This document shows positions 34,825-48,394 of a DNA stretch of 64,000 nucleotides, piece after piece. Source of the stretch: Amphibalanus amphitrite (taxonomy: Eukaryota > Arthropoda > Thecostraca > Balanomorpha > Balanidae); assembly GCF_019059575.1 (NCBI RefSeq), contig NW_024881699.1:186001-250000 (forward strand). The letters run 5' to 3'. The notes beneath the pieces are model-generated. The model was not told the DNA's origin. It saw nothing but the letters and a program-made list of their open reading frames with translations, and ran no database searches. The translations under genes were made by a program, and so were the position numbers. The stretch's first letter is position 1, and each line of letters opens with the position of its first letter.

Positions 34825-35848
34825 CACGCGCACTGCAGCGGGTCTGAGCCGAACACGAACTGCATGGGGGGGGGGGGTTGAAAACAACCCCCCCCCCTGA
34901 GATCTCGAAAACGGCGCAACGTAGCGACAAACGGTAAACGGCGTTAGATAGGTGGAGATGTTATTTAGAGGAAATACTAGGTCATTTTTGTCTCAGGTCA
35001 AAAACGAGGTCACCAGAGGTCACCGAAGACAAAATGTTACGATTTTCACAACAGGAATTTCGCGGTAGTTTTTCTTGAATAACTTGTCTTGCACACAAGA
35101 CAGAGGATCGATTCGAACGCCATCGTTCTTAGCTCGTCAAGGCGCATCGAATGATATGTAATATGACCTCGAAAGGTCAAGTTGAAAATTTGACCTCAGG
35201 TCAAGGTCATGACCTGACCGAAATAGGTCATGTTGCATATCATTCGATCCGCATTGACGAGAAAAACACGATAAACGTCGAACGGAGTCTCTATCTCTAT
35301 TCAATCTCAAGTTATTGAAGAAAAACCGCTGGTGACCTCAGGTGACCTAAGATGACCTGGAGATCACCTTCCAAAGGTCATAAGTGATATGTTTCGGTGA
35401 AATCACCAACAGGGACCTGTAATAGTATGATCCTGAGCGTATTGAAGTCATAGGATGGCATTCAGAGTAAGTTGAAATCTCTCCCATTGACTTATAATGG
35501 GCCGGTCGCAAAAATGACCTGACCTTAGGTCATCGATATAAAAATTCCGAGATATACAAGTTGTAGCTCGTGATGACTTTACTATTTCCTGTGGGTTTCA
35601 AGATCATATCTCAACAACTGTGGGCTTGGTGGGATTGCAAACTTCGAAATTTACGTTTCGAGGTAGGGTCACTTGACCTGACCTGGTGACCTGACCATAG
35701 GTCACCTGGGGCCAAATTTTTACTCAAGGTGTGCAAAAGTTGGGAGAACAGGTATGCAAAATTTGGCGGCGCTATGCGCCGCCGTTTTCTCGCGATTTGC
35801 GAAAAACCACAGGGGGGTTGAAAACAACAACCCCCTGCAGTGCGCGTG
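34825..35848. mobile_element. piggyBac-like MITE, 1,024 bp, TTAA-flanked
   Basis: The ends are perfect inverted repeats CACGCGCACTGCAG (34825-34838 and 35835-35848), each bordered by TTAA (34821-34824 and 35849-35852). TTAA target duplication is the hallmark of the piggyBac superfamily. Just inside each end is a palindromic GGGGGGTTGAAAACAACCCCC-like stretch (34866-34898 and 35812-35836; the exact G/C counts differ). The interior contains about 21 AGGTCA/TGACCT hexamers and shares phrases such as GCATATCATTCGAT with the repeats at 7143 and 47706. No transposase open frame, so non-autonomous. Confidence 0.85.
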
Positions 35849-37724
35849 TTAATAACTCCAAAACACAGGGTCTCCCAGATCACCTGCTCCGTTGTATCCT
35901 ATAGATTCCTCCCAAGTCAGGCAGATTCAATCCCTTTTCTTCCAAACCAAGCCGACCACAGCTCTTGAGAGGATCGCCATGTCAGGGCTATGACCCGAGG
36001 AACACTGCACCGGTGGCCCGGTAAGTCCGGCGGCGTCAGGAGGCCCGTGCCGTACCAGGCAGCACCGGGCTCAATGCTCATGCATCAAACACACCGGTGA
36101 GCGGCGCTGGAGGCCGAGCACGTGCGGACAGCCGACCTCTCAGAGACGTACCGCCGCCGCCGGTCGTCATTAGACGAACGGTGCACTGGTCAGAGTAGTC
36201 CTATTTGCATCTGATGACCGCACCAGATAACACAGCCGGGAGCGGCGAGAAGCTGACCGGGTGGTGGTCGGCACTCTCGGCTGCAGCACTGTTTTATCCG
36301 GTATGTTGACAGTGCACACAGCCACTCTCAGCGCGGTGTGTGCGGACCATCCGGCTGACCGGTCCGTCGCGTCCGACTCATGGTCGCGGTTCTCCCGCTC
36401 ATGGCCACCCGTCCCGGCGCCACTCCAAGTTGCCGTGACCTCTCCAGGTGTTGTTCCGGGAGGTGACCTCGTCACGGAGCGACGCCGAGTGCTTACACAG
36501 CGCGGGAGGCATGTTTGCAGCCACGTCAGCGGCCACTGCAGGCCGACAGGTCAGCACTGACGCCGGCCGGGCGGCCCCGGGACACCATTAGCGACCGAGG
36601 GTCTAACCGGACCCTGGCGGCCGTCCTCTCAGAGACAGCGCGTGTTTGATTATCCGATGCCTTGATGCGGCGCAAACCTCCCCTCGACATCAGTTTGAAG
36701 GTACGGAAGATCAGTCAACACCGCACTGTATTATTAACTTCAAGGTAGCCCGGATGGTCAACATTGCACTGTCCTTCAAGACAGCAGAGATATGTCAATA
36801 CGTAAGACGGGTCGCTTGATTCCCCCAGCCCCCAGCAAAGTCATGGGGTGATGTCATGAGTCGGATGTTTCGAGGAAGACGCAGACCGGTAAGACCAGGG
36901 AGTGGTGACATACCCTAGCCGTAAATGGCTGTGGGGTGTTGGCAGCTAGACAGACAATAAGGTCCAATATCCCATGAAACCTTTCATGATCTTTATCACA
37001 GTCGGCATCGAAGGAATAAGCCCAACATCAAGATGCTGGCTCGTTGGTGATGCTCCTCGACAGAAACATCGAGGTGCTAATTGGAAGCTGGTCAAAAGGT
37101 TAGGGACGTGATACGAACTTAAAATACATTGCGATGTATGTATGTAGTCCGCGAGAGGTACTGGAAAATACGTGCGCCGTTCAATAAAAATAACCTTAAT
37201 AAATTTCGAACCAAGCTGAGTACCTTTCACTGACTTCACAGAAGTTTTCAACGGTTGACAGCTTGCGCGAATGTCAATCAGCACAGCACAGCGATGTCGC
37301 GTGATGCGCAGACCGAAGGAAAGTTGGAAGTTTGTCAGCGTTCAGAACACATCGATTTCAAATGATTTTGTTGAGCATTTGCAGCAACAAAACTGCCAGC
37401 TCCGTCAATTTCCTGGTCCAGTAAAGAGAACAGTTACTGAATCACGTCATGGTTTAACGACATCGGATATTTTTTTTTGCGCTCCAAATAACCAAATTGA
37501 CCGATAAAATGCATCCAGTCTACCGACAATGTTTTGACATCACCGGTCACTGACCCAAATTGCGTGGGTGACCTCCCACGATGGTCAACCATAAGTAAAA
37601 CTTAGCTACAACTCTTCCCATCCCTCTCAGACTCCACTGACGACACAAGCACACCGCCACTACGAGTGGATGAGCCCCAGCTCAGAGCCTATGCCGCGCA
37701 GCTCGGACGCTCCGGGTGACTGAC

Positions 37725-37805
37725 CTTGCTTGCGGGAGCAGTTGACGGCCACGCCGAGCACCAGCTGCAGCAGTCGGCCGGCCTCCTCCACACTGGCCGT
37801 CTCGC
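37725..37805 (-). CDS. hook: hook exon c: Hook domain, GETASVEEAGRLLQLVLGVAVNC
   Basis: This 81-nt exon encodes ETASVEEAGRLLQLVLG followed by VAVNCSRKQ. It corresponds to the most conserved core helix of the Hook domain, where family members read LGELGRLLQLVLGCAVNCE-K-KQ. The acceptor is TTTTCCCGCAG|GC and the donor is AAGCAAG|GTCAGT. Phase: the entering GC completes Gly with the G from exon b, and the final G joins AG of exon d to give Glu, restoring KQEYI as in the family. The residue after Gly-Val is Ala rather than the Cys common in relatives, a mild change. Confidence 0.96.
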
Positions 37806-38287
37806 CTGCGGGAAAACACAGCGGTCAGACGGAGAGGTCACAGTCTCGCCGGCCCGCACCGCGCGGACGGCTGATGTATGGAGGGCGTTCTTGGTAGCCG
37901 CACAGAATGGTCGCAGACAGTCATTACACACAGATTACATCCATTACAGTTATAAATTTTATTAATTGTTAATATCCAAGATGGGTATTTAGACGTGGCT
38001 TGCAGAACGCAGGTCACGCAAATGCACAAAGCGAAACGCAACTTTATTCGTGGCACATACTTGATGCTTCATCAGCGCGGATTTGCGCGAGTCAATGGAA
38101 CAAAATGTACTACGAAAATGAAGCTCTAACGGAGTATTACATTGCATTCCTCCATAATATGTGAATGACCTTGCATGCATATAATTGAATTGGCTTGTAG
38201 AGTCACAGCGCGGAGAAAATAGCGAGGAAGCTCCTAACGATCTGATTCTACCATGAGAGCTACTGCCCACATGAGCACCACTGTGAG

Positions 38288-38503
38288 GTACACTCGGGGG
38301 CAGATTGATGTTCCACCACTCCCTGCCTATCGGGCTCCCATGGCTCAGCACTGGCTGCTGCCAGTGTTGCCTGCCCCAAGCACTGCTCAGCACTGCCTGC
38401 CAGTGCCAGTGCGGCCAGTGCTGTCACTGGCAGCAGCCAGTGCTGAGCCATGGGAGCCCGATGGGTAGGGAGTGGTGGAACATCAATCTGCCCCCGAGTG
38501 TAC
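38288..38503. repeat. near-perfect 79-bp-arm hairpin
   Basis: 38288-38366 and 38425-38503 are reverse complements with about two mismatches. They enclose a ~58-bp spacer itself made of CAGTGCC/CACTGCC-like pieces. The ends read GTACACTCGGGGGC and GCCCCCGAGTGTAC. As RNA this would form a long stable stem. It could be a foldback MITE or a recent inverted duplication; I saw no target duplication that decides between these. Confidence 0.85.
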
Positions 38504-41500
38504 CACTCTTACGTGAGGCACTTTCTGGCATCGAAGGCTGTGCCAAGCCTGCGGTAAGATCAGGAATGAACGCTATGCACCAGGGCAGAGTTCCCAGGAT
38601 ACATGTCTGTCCTCATCATGAGCCTCAGCATTGCGTCACGGGGGCCGACATTCCCTGATCAAAGATTAGCCAGAAGGCCCGGTCAGGGCTCTTGCCTGAA
38701 TAGAAGGGGAGCGGGGAGGAACGACCCACCGAAAACCTTGCCACAAACCAGCTCGGAAGCCTGAGAGGTTTCTGCATCGCAATACGCGGGAGAGTCTGGT
38801 GGTCATACTGCACCACTGAGCACCGGGGGCGGTGACCGCACCGGGACGGGACCGCCCGGGGCGGGTTGCACCGACCTCGGTACCAGGCACACCCACCCAG
38901 TGCCCGCAGATTGCAGCAGTGTCGGTGGTTGCTCCGTCCACACCACACCCAGTTCCAGCGGTATTTCGCCGCCACGGCACACCTACAGCTGGAGGGGACG
39001 GTCGACGGGAGGAGCCGGTCCACGGCAGTTTACTGGTCCACTCCTCAGTGACGGAGGGCTCACAGACCGGTCCAGCGGCAGGCAGGTCACCGACCGGTCC
39101 GCACACAGCCGCGGGGGAAGGTTTATTAACCAACACACCCTGCTGGGTAGCTCCCAACGACCGCTCTGCATACACCAGCGAGGAGCACATTAGCCAGCTC
39201 ACCCCTTTGGATAGGCCAGTCACTGACCATCCTGCAAACAACGGCTACGGCAGCCAACAGACCAACACACCCAGCGCAACCCCTTTAGACAGACAGGGAC
39301 AGTCGACAAACAAACGTATATACCCAGAGTATCACTCTGACTCAGTAACCAGCACACCCCATGTCGGCGCTCAACATACGCCACCCAGCCTGCGAGCTTC
39401 TCACCGTTCGCGCTCAATATACACATTACCCACCCACTCGCAGCTGAGTCAGCAGTAACAGAGCTATAAACACACCACCTCCGTGCGTGTCGCGGCCCGC
39501 CTCCGGACCACCCCACGCACCCCGGCGTGCCCCGCCCGGCCGCCACGCCCTCTCACGCACACACGGCTCCAGTGGGACCCGTTCATTAACCACGGAGAAG
39601 CGCCGGGCGAAACTGGCCGAAAACGGCGCAGCTGAGACGCGCCGCGCCGCTTTCGAGCGCTGCCTTCCCACGGTGTCACTGGTGAGGCGGTCTGAGAGTG
39701 CCGCTCGGCGTCAGCGTCCCAGGAGGACCAACCGGCGCAAAACACATCTGCCACTGGAGAGCGGAAAGGGAAAAGTTGCCAGGTTGTTACAAATTAATGA
39801 ACTGATGATTTACCGGAAACCGATCTGACAATGGATGAGTATAATCTCAAACCAGTTGTTTCAGTATTCCTGCTTGGCACATAATGGCAGTATGAGGCCA
39901 TTATTCAACACTATAAAGAAGTAACTGGAATCATTTTGTCACTTTTGTTGCGTTTGGCAATCACTTTGAATAAAGTACCGTCGCTTGTTCTGTCCACTAT
40001 TTCGCGCCCACGCCTGCCACTCTCGCAGCCGCGCATAGAGAGCACGGCACACCTGAAGCGAACAATCCACGACGGGGGGGGGGGGGGGAGGGACCTAGTC
40101 CGGCCAGACTGAAAACTAATATCACCACGTCGGTTCGTATTGTTTGAAGCCGAGACAGACTGCGGAAAACGGCCGGCCAGTAAAAGCCAGTGTCCTTGTA
40201 CGGCGAGGAAAGCCGGGACACGACGAATACTCAATGAGCTCGGCTGGAGGCACGCTTCGCCGGCCGAGAGAAACACAACATAACGTGCCGCATTTGTATC
40301 ATATTTGTGTTCTGCCGCTAAAGTACAGCACTTATACAGATAGCCGCACTGAATCAATGTCATTTAACATCGATGAAACGGTGATAAAGGAAAATCACAA
40401 TGATATTGATGGATTAACACGCCCCATTGTGAACACTGAAGTAGGTAAACCAGGAACAAACTGAACAAACCGTCGAACAAATGACAACATAGGATAACCA
40501 TCTCGGAACATGAAGTGCCTTCAGACGGCGCAGCTGCCATTTCCCGTGACTCAGCGCACCCACGAGCCCCTTCCGGCCGGTCCGCCACCATTCTCACGGA
40601 GCCCGGCGGTCCAGCCGTTTTGTTGTGGCTGTGAAGCAGTTCAGCCACGATTCTGTCCCGGTGGCCCCGGCGGTCGGGTCGATCCGTCACCCCGCCGGTG
40701 GAGCCGTCAGTCGAGCTGTTGGCTGTCAGCGGGACGCCGGCCTCCGCGCCTCATCACAAAACAGCTCCCACGCGGACGGGCGGCGGGCCGGCCGGAAACG
40801 CCACGCCGTTCCCAGCCCGGCGCTGTCCGCGTCCCCGCCGCCGCTGACCGCCCCAAACGCTCACCGGACGCACAAAACGACGTCGGTATGCACACATACA
40901 TAACCGGAGCGGGGTGTGGTCAGACCCGGACGTTATCTCTTGGCCGTACCGCACCACCAACCGGGAAGAAAGCCACACGCCAGCCCAGCGGGAGCCTCTG
41001 ATATCGCCGGCCACTCGGCGGCGAAAAGCGCCGCGCACGATACAACTAACGACGCGGTGATGAATCGCGAGCGGAGCGTCCCAATAAGACCATAATCACC
41101 CGGTAAATGGAACGGGGTGACCCGCTTGTCGTCGTCGGCAAACACCTCCTCCGGCGACAATCACACAGTAAATTGTTGTGAAAACTGGCCGAAAAAGGTG
41201 CAGGGGCGCCGCCGGCGGCCGGCAGCCCAGTTCATGGGCGGCCGCCGGGCGCGCAATCGGGGTCGCTCCCACGGCCGGCCGCGCTGACCAGCGGCCACCG
41301 ACAACGCGTGCACGCGCCGCGCACAGAGAAAGTCGGCCCACAAAAATTGGCGGCCCAGGACAGCCGGCGTCTGTGGTGACGGCGGGCGGTGTCCACGGCC
41401 GCCGTCCGCCGCCTCGGGCGGTCCGCCGCCGGTGACCACCGGTTTAGTCCGGCTCCGGCTGTTGGCCAGGCGATGCCCGTGGTCTGTTGGAGCGGTTTGA

Positions 41501-44500
41501 GTCGACGCGACATGTCTCGCTCTTTCCTCGTCTATGTCCCGATTGTACCGCATAAGCGCGGTGCTGTTTCAATTGCTTTGGTCTGTCTTCCTTCACTCGG
41601 GCTCTCTTACGCCTAGCCTATAGTCGCACCTAGCCTACAGTCGCCTATTATCTATCCATGCTGGGTATTCAATCTTCCCAGCCCACCTCATCGACTAGCT
41701 GGGCATCGGAACGGCTAACAACAACCGTCCACCAAGTTTCGAGCCAGACTCCGCGTCGGGCTGTGTCAACTCTGCACTTGCACAGCAGTCTGGCCGTTTA
41801 GCCCACCATTCTCGGGCCAAGGTGAACCGACTGCTGCCGACGACAGGACGAGGTCGTCCACCGAGTGGTCCACCACTGCACTCCCGGAGCTAATTAGGAG
41901 CCCCGCAATGCAGAGAGACGCCGCGTGCATCACAATCGGCCGCCCCGCAGCGCAATCAGCGGCTCAGCCTACCTGATTGAGGACGGAGCCCGCTACAAAG
42001 CGCGTTCACAGCTGCTAATGATGAGGCCAAGTAGGGCTTCACGGTGTCAAATACAACTTCGGGTCGTATAACGCCCGGACGCCTCTACTCGAAAACGATG
42101 CGTGATGAAGTGAGGCCTATTGCAACAAGGCAGCTTTCATCTCTGGGCGGCCAGCGTAACCGCCGAGAGGCGGGTCGTGCCAGCAAGTAGCCGCGCTCGG
42201 TTTTCTGCCAGATAAATCGATAGCGGCCCTGACACCGGGGTGCCCTGCCCGACCGGCGCCGTTCACACAGGCGGCAGTCACGACTTTACAGCGCCGCTGA
42301 CGACTGTATAAACCAGCGCCCGTCGTCATGGACGAGTGACTCACTCGCCGCACGGCGCTGGGACCGGCGCGACTTGCCCAACAGCGAGCTCCAGCAGAGC
42401 GGAGCTGATCAAAGGCTCATTGAGTAGACGCCCGGTACACAGCTCCAGGTCAAGGGAGCCCCGGCTGACAGCCGACCAGCAGGTGTACAAACGTAACGTC
42501 CTGGGGTCACGCCATCGGGTCAGGTCACACGGCACCGCGAGAAAGAGGCGGCCTTGAGCGGGCGCCGGTCTGACCCGCGCTGACCCCCGCGGTGGGCCGG
42601 GCCCGGGTCAAACGGGGCGGTGCAGTGAGGGCAGAGGTCACGTCCAGCGGCCGGCGGTCAGTCCGCGATCAGCCCGTCTCCGCGGGCCGTCCCGTGGAGA
42701 AACTGAAAAACAACCGACCGCAGCGGTTGGGGGTAGGGTAGATCATATGAGCCGGTCACTTTCATCCCTCTCCAAAAACAGAATCCCCTTCAGCTCCATA
42801 CCGGTCCAGTCTCCCCATATATGCAGCCACATGCACCTCGCTATTCTGACATCGAAAGGACAGCGAACGCAGCTCTGAGACCTGACTGATGTCACCTCTA
42901 GTGATGTCCGATACGACTCTCTGCAGTGAACATCCCGGGACCATGACACATTAATTCAGCGAGCGCCACATCAGACAGCCATAAAACGCCGTCCGATGTC
43001 CCTGACCATAGCTGGCCGGCCCCAACTCCAAACGGCCGTAACCCTTTGCCAAGGACCATAATCGAACATGGGAGAGACGATGTCGGTTGAGTCAAACCAC
43101 CGGAGCCACCTGTCGGCAGTCTACAGACCGACAGGCGCGGACCCCACGGCGACAGCACACCGCCGTCGGGCTGGGAGCGCAGAATGTGTCCCAGCGTGTC
43201 ACTCACATCCGCTGGCGCCGCCGCCGGGGTGTCACTGACCGCGTCATAGGCGCGCAGGCGGAACAGATGACGGCTACCGCGCCGCCGCGGGCGCCCCGAG
43301 GACCGGACGGCAGCAGTTCAGTGGAACAGCACTGCCGCGGCAGACACCGACCCCTTCACGTGTCGCGTGCTGCCTTACGTGTCCGTTTCCGTGTCAATCA
43401 GAGTACCGGACCACGTGTGACATCTTCGCTGCGATCAGCTCCGCTCGCGGAAACCCGGTTGACAGGCGAGACCGCTCGGCCGATAGCCAGAGACCCGTTA
43501 CCAATCTGCATCCAGGTCTGTCGTGACGAGTTGCCACTGCTGATCGAATCAGGATCGTTCGCGAGGCCCAGCGAGGTGACAGCTCCGCACCGGACCGCGT
43601 CACTGTCGCACATAGCAGGCAGGTTTCAGCGCGCGCTTAAGCGCGTGAGCTTGAGCTTTAACTCACTCCAACTCTCCATCGTCAGAAAAACAGCGAGCAG
43701 CTGCGTAAAAACCTGCTTTGGTGCCGCGACCATTGGCACGCGGTGACCCGCACGGGGCAGGTCGGAGCTCGATTCGTCAGCGGGGGAAACGCAGCACGGG
43801 TGAAACGGTCGCGTCAGACCGGCCCGCCCATCTTGACGAGCTTCGACCCTCCGGCCCGCCCATACATTGTTCGAACGCATAGCGGCGACGTTTAGAAACC
43901 AGTCAAATGACCGGGCAGCGCGGCTCTGGGGTGACGAAGGGCAAATACCGATGGAGGGGCAGGAGACTGGTGGAGAGATGTATTCAACACCGCTTTTCGC
44001 AGGTTGAGAGGGAAGAAAAGAGATCCGCTACGCTTTTCGCTCTAGCAACTTGCCTCTGCGTCACATGACGTCATCAGACGACAGTGCCCGTGCGGACACT
44101 CTCACCCAGGATCGCCAAACATCACCAAACGTTCCCGTGAGTCACCAGAAAACACCGCACTCCCTCGGTGACGGCACCATCGATATACCGGAGACAGTAG
44201 GTCACCGGGCGCCGGCGGAGACACAGAGGGCGCCGACAGGCAGTCTGCGATCGTCGATCAGCCGTCCGGCGCGCGCACTTTGTCACCGATTGTGCGCCGG
44301 TGCGGAGGTATCAGGGACTGGTGGCGATGTCGTGGGGCAGCGCGAAAGACGGATGACCGGTCAGAGGAACGGCGGGTCAGCTGTCGCGTGCAGCACCTTT
44401 GGGAGAATACAGCACCGGCCAGTGAACGTTCAGAAGCAGTCGGTGCTGCAGTACAAAAGTTAAATGCGGAGAGGATGGACAATGCAACGCTAAATCGGGT

Positions 44501-47500
44501 TATCAATTGCATCGGCATTGTGCAAAAATGCAAAATTGCATAAGCGGCCATCTGGTAAAGCAGCAAACCACAGATCGTGACAAATGTTCCTATCAACTAC
44601 TAGCACAAAATGCGCAGTAAAATGACGAAAAAAGGTACAGCGCAACTTTGCGACAGATGCAGAGGTATGCGCATATGGACCAGAAAGGCCATCCTCAATC
44701 AGCGAGACTTGAGGCAAATCAATTGAAAACAACAATCTGTCTTGGTTCGACCATTCCGGACTCTTGACTTCAGAGCAGTCTCGTGCCCTGATTCACCATC
44801 TGCCTTGACGTCACGAATACAAAATCAGCTCACCAGAAGCCACTCACCTTACATTCACCGCACAACTGTCCCTATTCAAAGCCAGCCTGAGCAATCGGCT
44901 GACAGGGAACGACGACGCAATCCGATCCCGAGAGAGCCCGTCAGCTGAGCGGGGCTGCAGCCGCGACCGTGTGCCTATTCAGAGGGCTCTGACATGTCCT
45001 ATCTGCAAGCCATCTCCCCAGTGTGAGCGTTCACTGAGCAAGCAGGTCCTTCATCGCTGCACGCACCGTTACCTCGCATCAGCCATGCAGTGACCGGCAG
45101 CGACATTAGAACCCGTTCGCTGGCTGGACCGGCTTCGTCCGGAGCTTTCCTTAGTGAGGGTGGAGGCGGCACACTTGTCCCGCTCTCAGTGGGCGAGAAC
45201 GGTGCTGTTAATGTCCAGCAGCGGGCGTGAACGTTACTGACGTGTGTCACATCGGTTCAGCTCGTCGCCCACGCGGAGTTTCGTCTAGAAAGGGCGACTT
45301 AGCCTACTGACACACCCTGAAACCCACCTGTGCCACGACCTGGTGAAGTCACCAACAGTGAGGTCACCCGACCCTGAGCCAACTGTGTTTGTATCCTCAC
45401 CATCCGACCCAAGAGCGACCTGTGGGGTGCATACCGGATGGAACCAGAGGACGGTTCGCGGTACGTAGTCCGTTATCGGTCACGTCCCATCCACGGTCAT
45501 CGGTCACCCGATCATATATCACCACAGACTGTCACGACCCTGAGAGATGGCGATCTGCACTTAGATTGATACGAAAAGAAGACGTTTATGTTGGCGAGTT
45601 GCAGTTTTCAAACAACAGGAATCACGAGCGCTCATGGAGCTCCTTTAAGTTGAAATGAAAAACCTCTATCATCTGTCAGCTGATCAGTAATAAATAGCCC
45701 CAGACGCTGCGCACAAGTTCCGATTTCTAAAATGCGCTTGGGGTTGGAAATGAGCACTACGCAGTAAGCAAAAAAACCTAGTCTCACCATCTGGAAAGTG
45801 CGAGAACGGGGCAGGTGGTGTCTCCCCTACACCCCTGTCTAGACCCAAGCCATTAGGTGATTACCGGCGTCTGGGCGGTACGCAGGGCGGTCCCACGTCC
45901 CTCGTGAGAGATGGTCCCTCTGCTGCTGGGCCCCGGTTTCCCCGTGTCCGGGATGGCTAGGATTCCGACCTACGACCGACGACCGGCCGACACACGGAGA
46001 ATGCCGTCTTCTCTCGAGGGCGAGCGACGCGCGGCGCGTCCCGCACGCCTGTCGTGCCGACCTGACATGATCATCGGCGCCACTCCGGACTCAGTGCTTA
46101 CAAACGGTATGTCACTATTCAGCTGGTCAGTACCGAACTGAGTGCCCACGGGAGGAAGATGTCTCGCTAGCCTCATTCCTGTTTGGAAATTTAAGACGAT
46201 GTCTGACTCTGAACAGAGCTCCACAGAGCTAGAATCTCCAGTGTCGATCTGCCAGGTTGTGTTATGTTATGGTATGGGTCGTGAAGCCCAACTTGCCATA
46301 TAGGTACCTAGCCGATATTTCAGATATCTCGCGTGGGAGCGAGATGAGGCAGACCATAAAGCTACATAGCCGATAAGGTGAAACAAAATCTGATAGCAGA
46401 TGTCTAACATCAAGCTAAACAATCGTGAACCATGGCTAGCTTGAAAGAGCGCGCCGACATATCAGCATGTCCCATTCGCTGACGACAGAAACTGTAAGAC
46501 CGTGGCCGGCTCAGACTCCAGTCCGTCCTCCCATCAGAGCGCGTACCGACGGGTCGGCTCGGTACGCGTGCGATCCTCTAATCGCAGGACGCCACGGCTG
46601 GGTGCGTCCAATGCCGCCATCCGGTCAGACCCAGGGTCATTACCGACCCACCGCAGAGCCATCCAGGCGCCACGGTCGGCTGACCCCGGACCGGTCACGG
46701 TCACGGTCAAGGGAAGGGGTCGATACGTAACGGGACAGAGGGGATGAGATAAGACGAAAAACAGGACGGGAGGGAGCTGCAAGGGATGGGATCGGCCATG
46801 GAAGATAGGAAGGGGTGGGGCAAATTTAGACGGGGCGGGCCCGGACAGGTAAAGACGAGAGACAGGACAAACCGGGCCTGGGTAGGAAAAGGCGACCACA
46901 ACTGAACGGGGCAGGCCGGGACGGCATAGATGGCGCGGACAAACCCGGTCTGGCAGAGTGGCCGGGCCGATTGCGGCTCCATCCCCGGTTGCTTCACGTC
47001 CATCAGATAGCAGCAGTCACGTCCCTCTTCGCCCACTCACTGCTGGCATTGCAGTCGGCTGGCGAGCTGCCATGCTATCAGGCTTCTCCGACTCCATCGT
47101 GACCGGGAGGGCAGCGGAGATGCAGCGGATGACACACAGTGGATTGTGGACAGAGGACAACTGGAAGTGAAAGGACGATGGACGGCAACGGCAGCAATGA
47201 CCAAGCCAGACACCAGAGCTGCATAGCTGGCCCGCGGCACGTTTGATTTAAATTCAAAACAACCGGATGATGGTATTAGCAGGAGGTATCCGGTCGACGG
47301 GAGAACCAGGCGAGTCGGGAGCGAGTCAGCAGGCGCGCTGCTCGGAACAGTGGCGGGCGCCAGGAAAATCCGGCAGCGCGGGGCGGCTGAACGGGGTGGG
47401 GGCGTTGGGGGCTCGGGGAGCGGCTGGGTGGGACAGACGGGTGGGGTGGAGTGCGGCGGTGACGGCACAGAGGCTGAATACAGAGGGGAGAGGAGCGACC

Positions 47501-47705
47501 TAAAGCGCCGTCCGGCCGCTCCTCGTCCGTCACGCCGTGCAGTGACTGTCCGCTGCAGCCGCACAGAGATAATCAGATCCGTCCCGGGCCGGCCTCTCAC
47601 CGCACACTGGGCCGGGGGCCCGGAAAAGTGCTAGAAATTATTTGTGATTGAGTTGTTGATCTCAGCGACAAGCAAACATGCTAAAAACGAAGTGGGGCTG
47701 CTTAA

Positions 47706-48332
47706 CCCTCGCCGGACCTGTTGTAGGACCCTCCACCCCCTCGGCCGGCCGAGGGGGGAGGGTTGGTACGACCCCCTTTCGCCCTTTCGCCCCTAATGGA
47801 GCTAGAGCCTCGCGGAAAAAACAAGCGTGTGCGCCGTTTCAAGACGGAACGATTGATACCCGATTTCAAGGTCCCATGTCAACCGGTAACCTCTGAGGTG
47901 AGGTCAAAAAGCCCAAGGTAGGGTTTGGTTTTTGGTAAATAATTTCGCATAAAATGGTCGCAGAGCAGCGATTTTGGCACCATCGTGTTTGCCTGGCTCA
48001 GGCGCGTCGAATGGTATACTTTTTGTTCGGGTGAGGTCAACTTAAGGTGTTGACCTCAGGTCAAGGTCAGGTCAGCATCCTCAGGTCACGAAGTTGGTCG
48101 AAAGAGGTCATGTCGCATATCATTCGATTCGGGAGGTCTTCCCGAGTCCATTGGTGGCTTTCCCGAGTCGCTGGCTCAATTTGATCATGAGTTATTGACA
48201 AGAAACTCCTATGACCGTAGTGACGTCATAAATGACGTCACGGAAGGTCAAAAATGCAAAAGTAAAGCATCGGATCTTGCAAGGAGTGCATGAAATCACG
48301 ATTCCGTGTGCTTGAGATAGTTTGAGATCATT
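47706..48332 (+). mobile_element. AGGTCA-rich dispersed repeat, copy B
   Basis: It is directly homologous, in inverse orientation, to 7143-7756. The shared order includes a CCCTCGCCGGAC end, a GGTTGGTACGACC block, a GGAGCTAGAGC block, a run of AGGTCA/TGACCT hexamers, CATATCATTCGAT, GTGACGTCA-type palindromes, and GGAGTGCATGAAATCACGAT before AGATAGTTT. The left end is preceded by TTAA (47702-47705), so a piggyBac-type terminus is plausible. I could not find the opposite end. No coding capacity seen. Confidence 0.75.
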
Positions 48333-48394
48333 CCATGCGCAAAAACAACAGTTTCCTTATCTCCCCATTTACTTTTAATGGTGATGTCACGTGA

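Larger units (their letters stand above)
11382..37724 (-). other. hook intron 3 (26,343 bp)
   Basis: This is the largest intron, from GTCAGT (exon c) to TGTCCGCAG (exon d). It carries a piggyBac-like MITE (34825-35848), a hAT-like MITE (31926-32280), a full-length LINE with a nested foldback element (15388-23529) and a TTAA-flanked element with a palindrome (13412-14471). The intervening stretches (23600-31900, 32290-34800, 35860-37720 and 14480-15370) are GC-rich with short tandem repeats only. The open frames in them lack family motifs and conserved structure. Confidence 0.85.

Noticed and set aside
38666-39458. Overlapping 191- and 208-codon frames on opposite strands
   Set aside because: Mutually antisense, compositionally biased, no family resemblance or splice support.
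43087-43746. 219-codon open frame on the plus strand
   Set aside because: Arg/Pro/Thr-rich translation with no motifs; several overlapping frames on both strands point to low stop-codon density rather than a gene.
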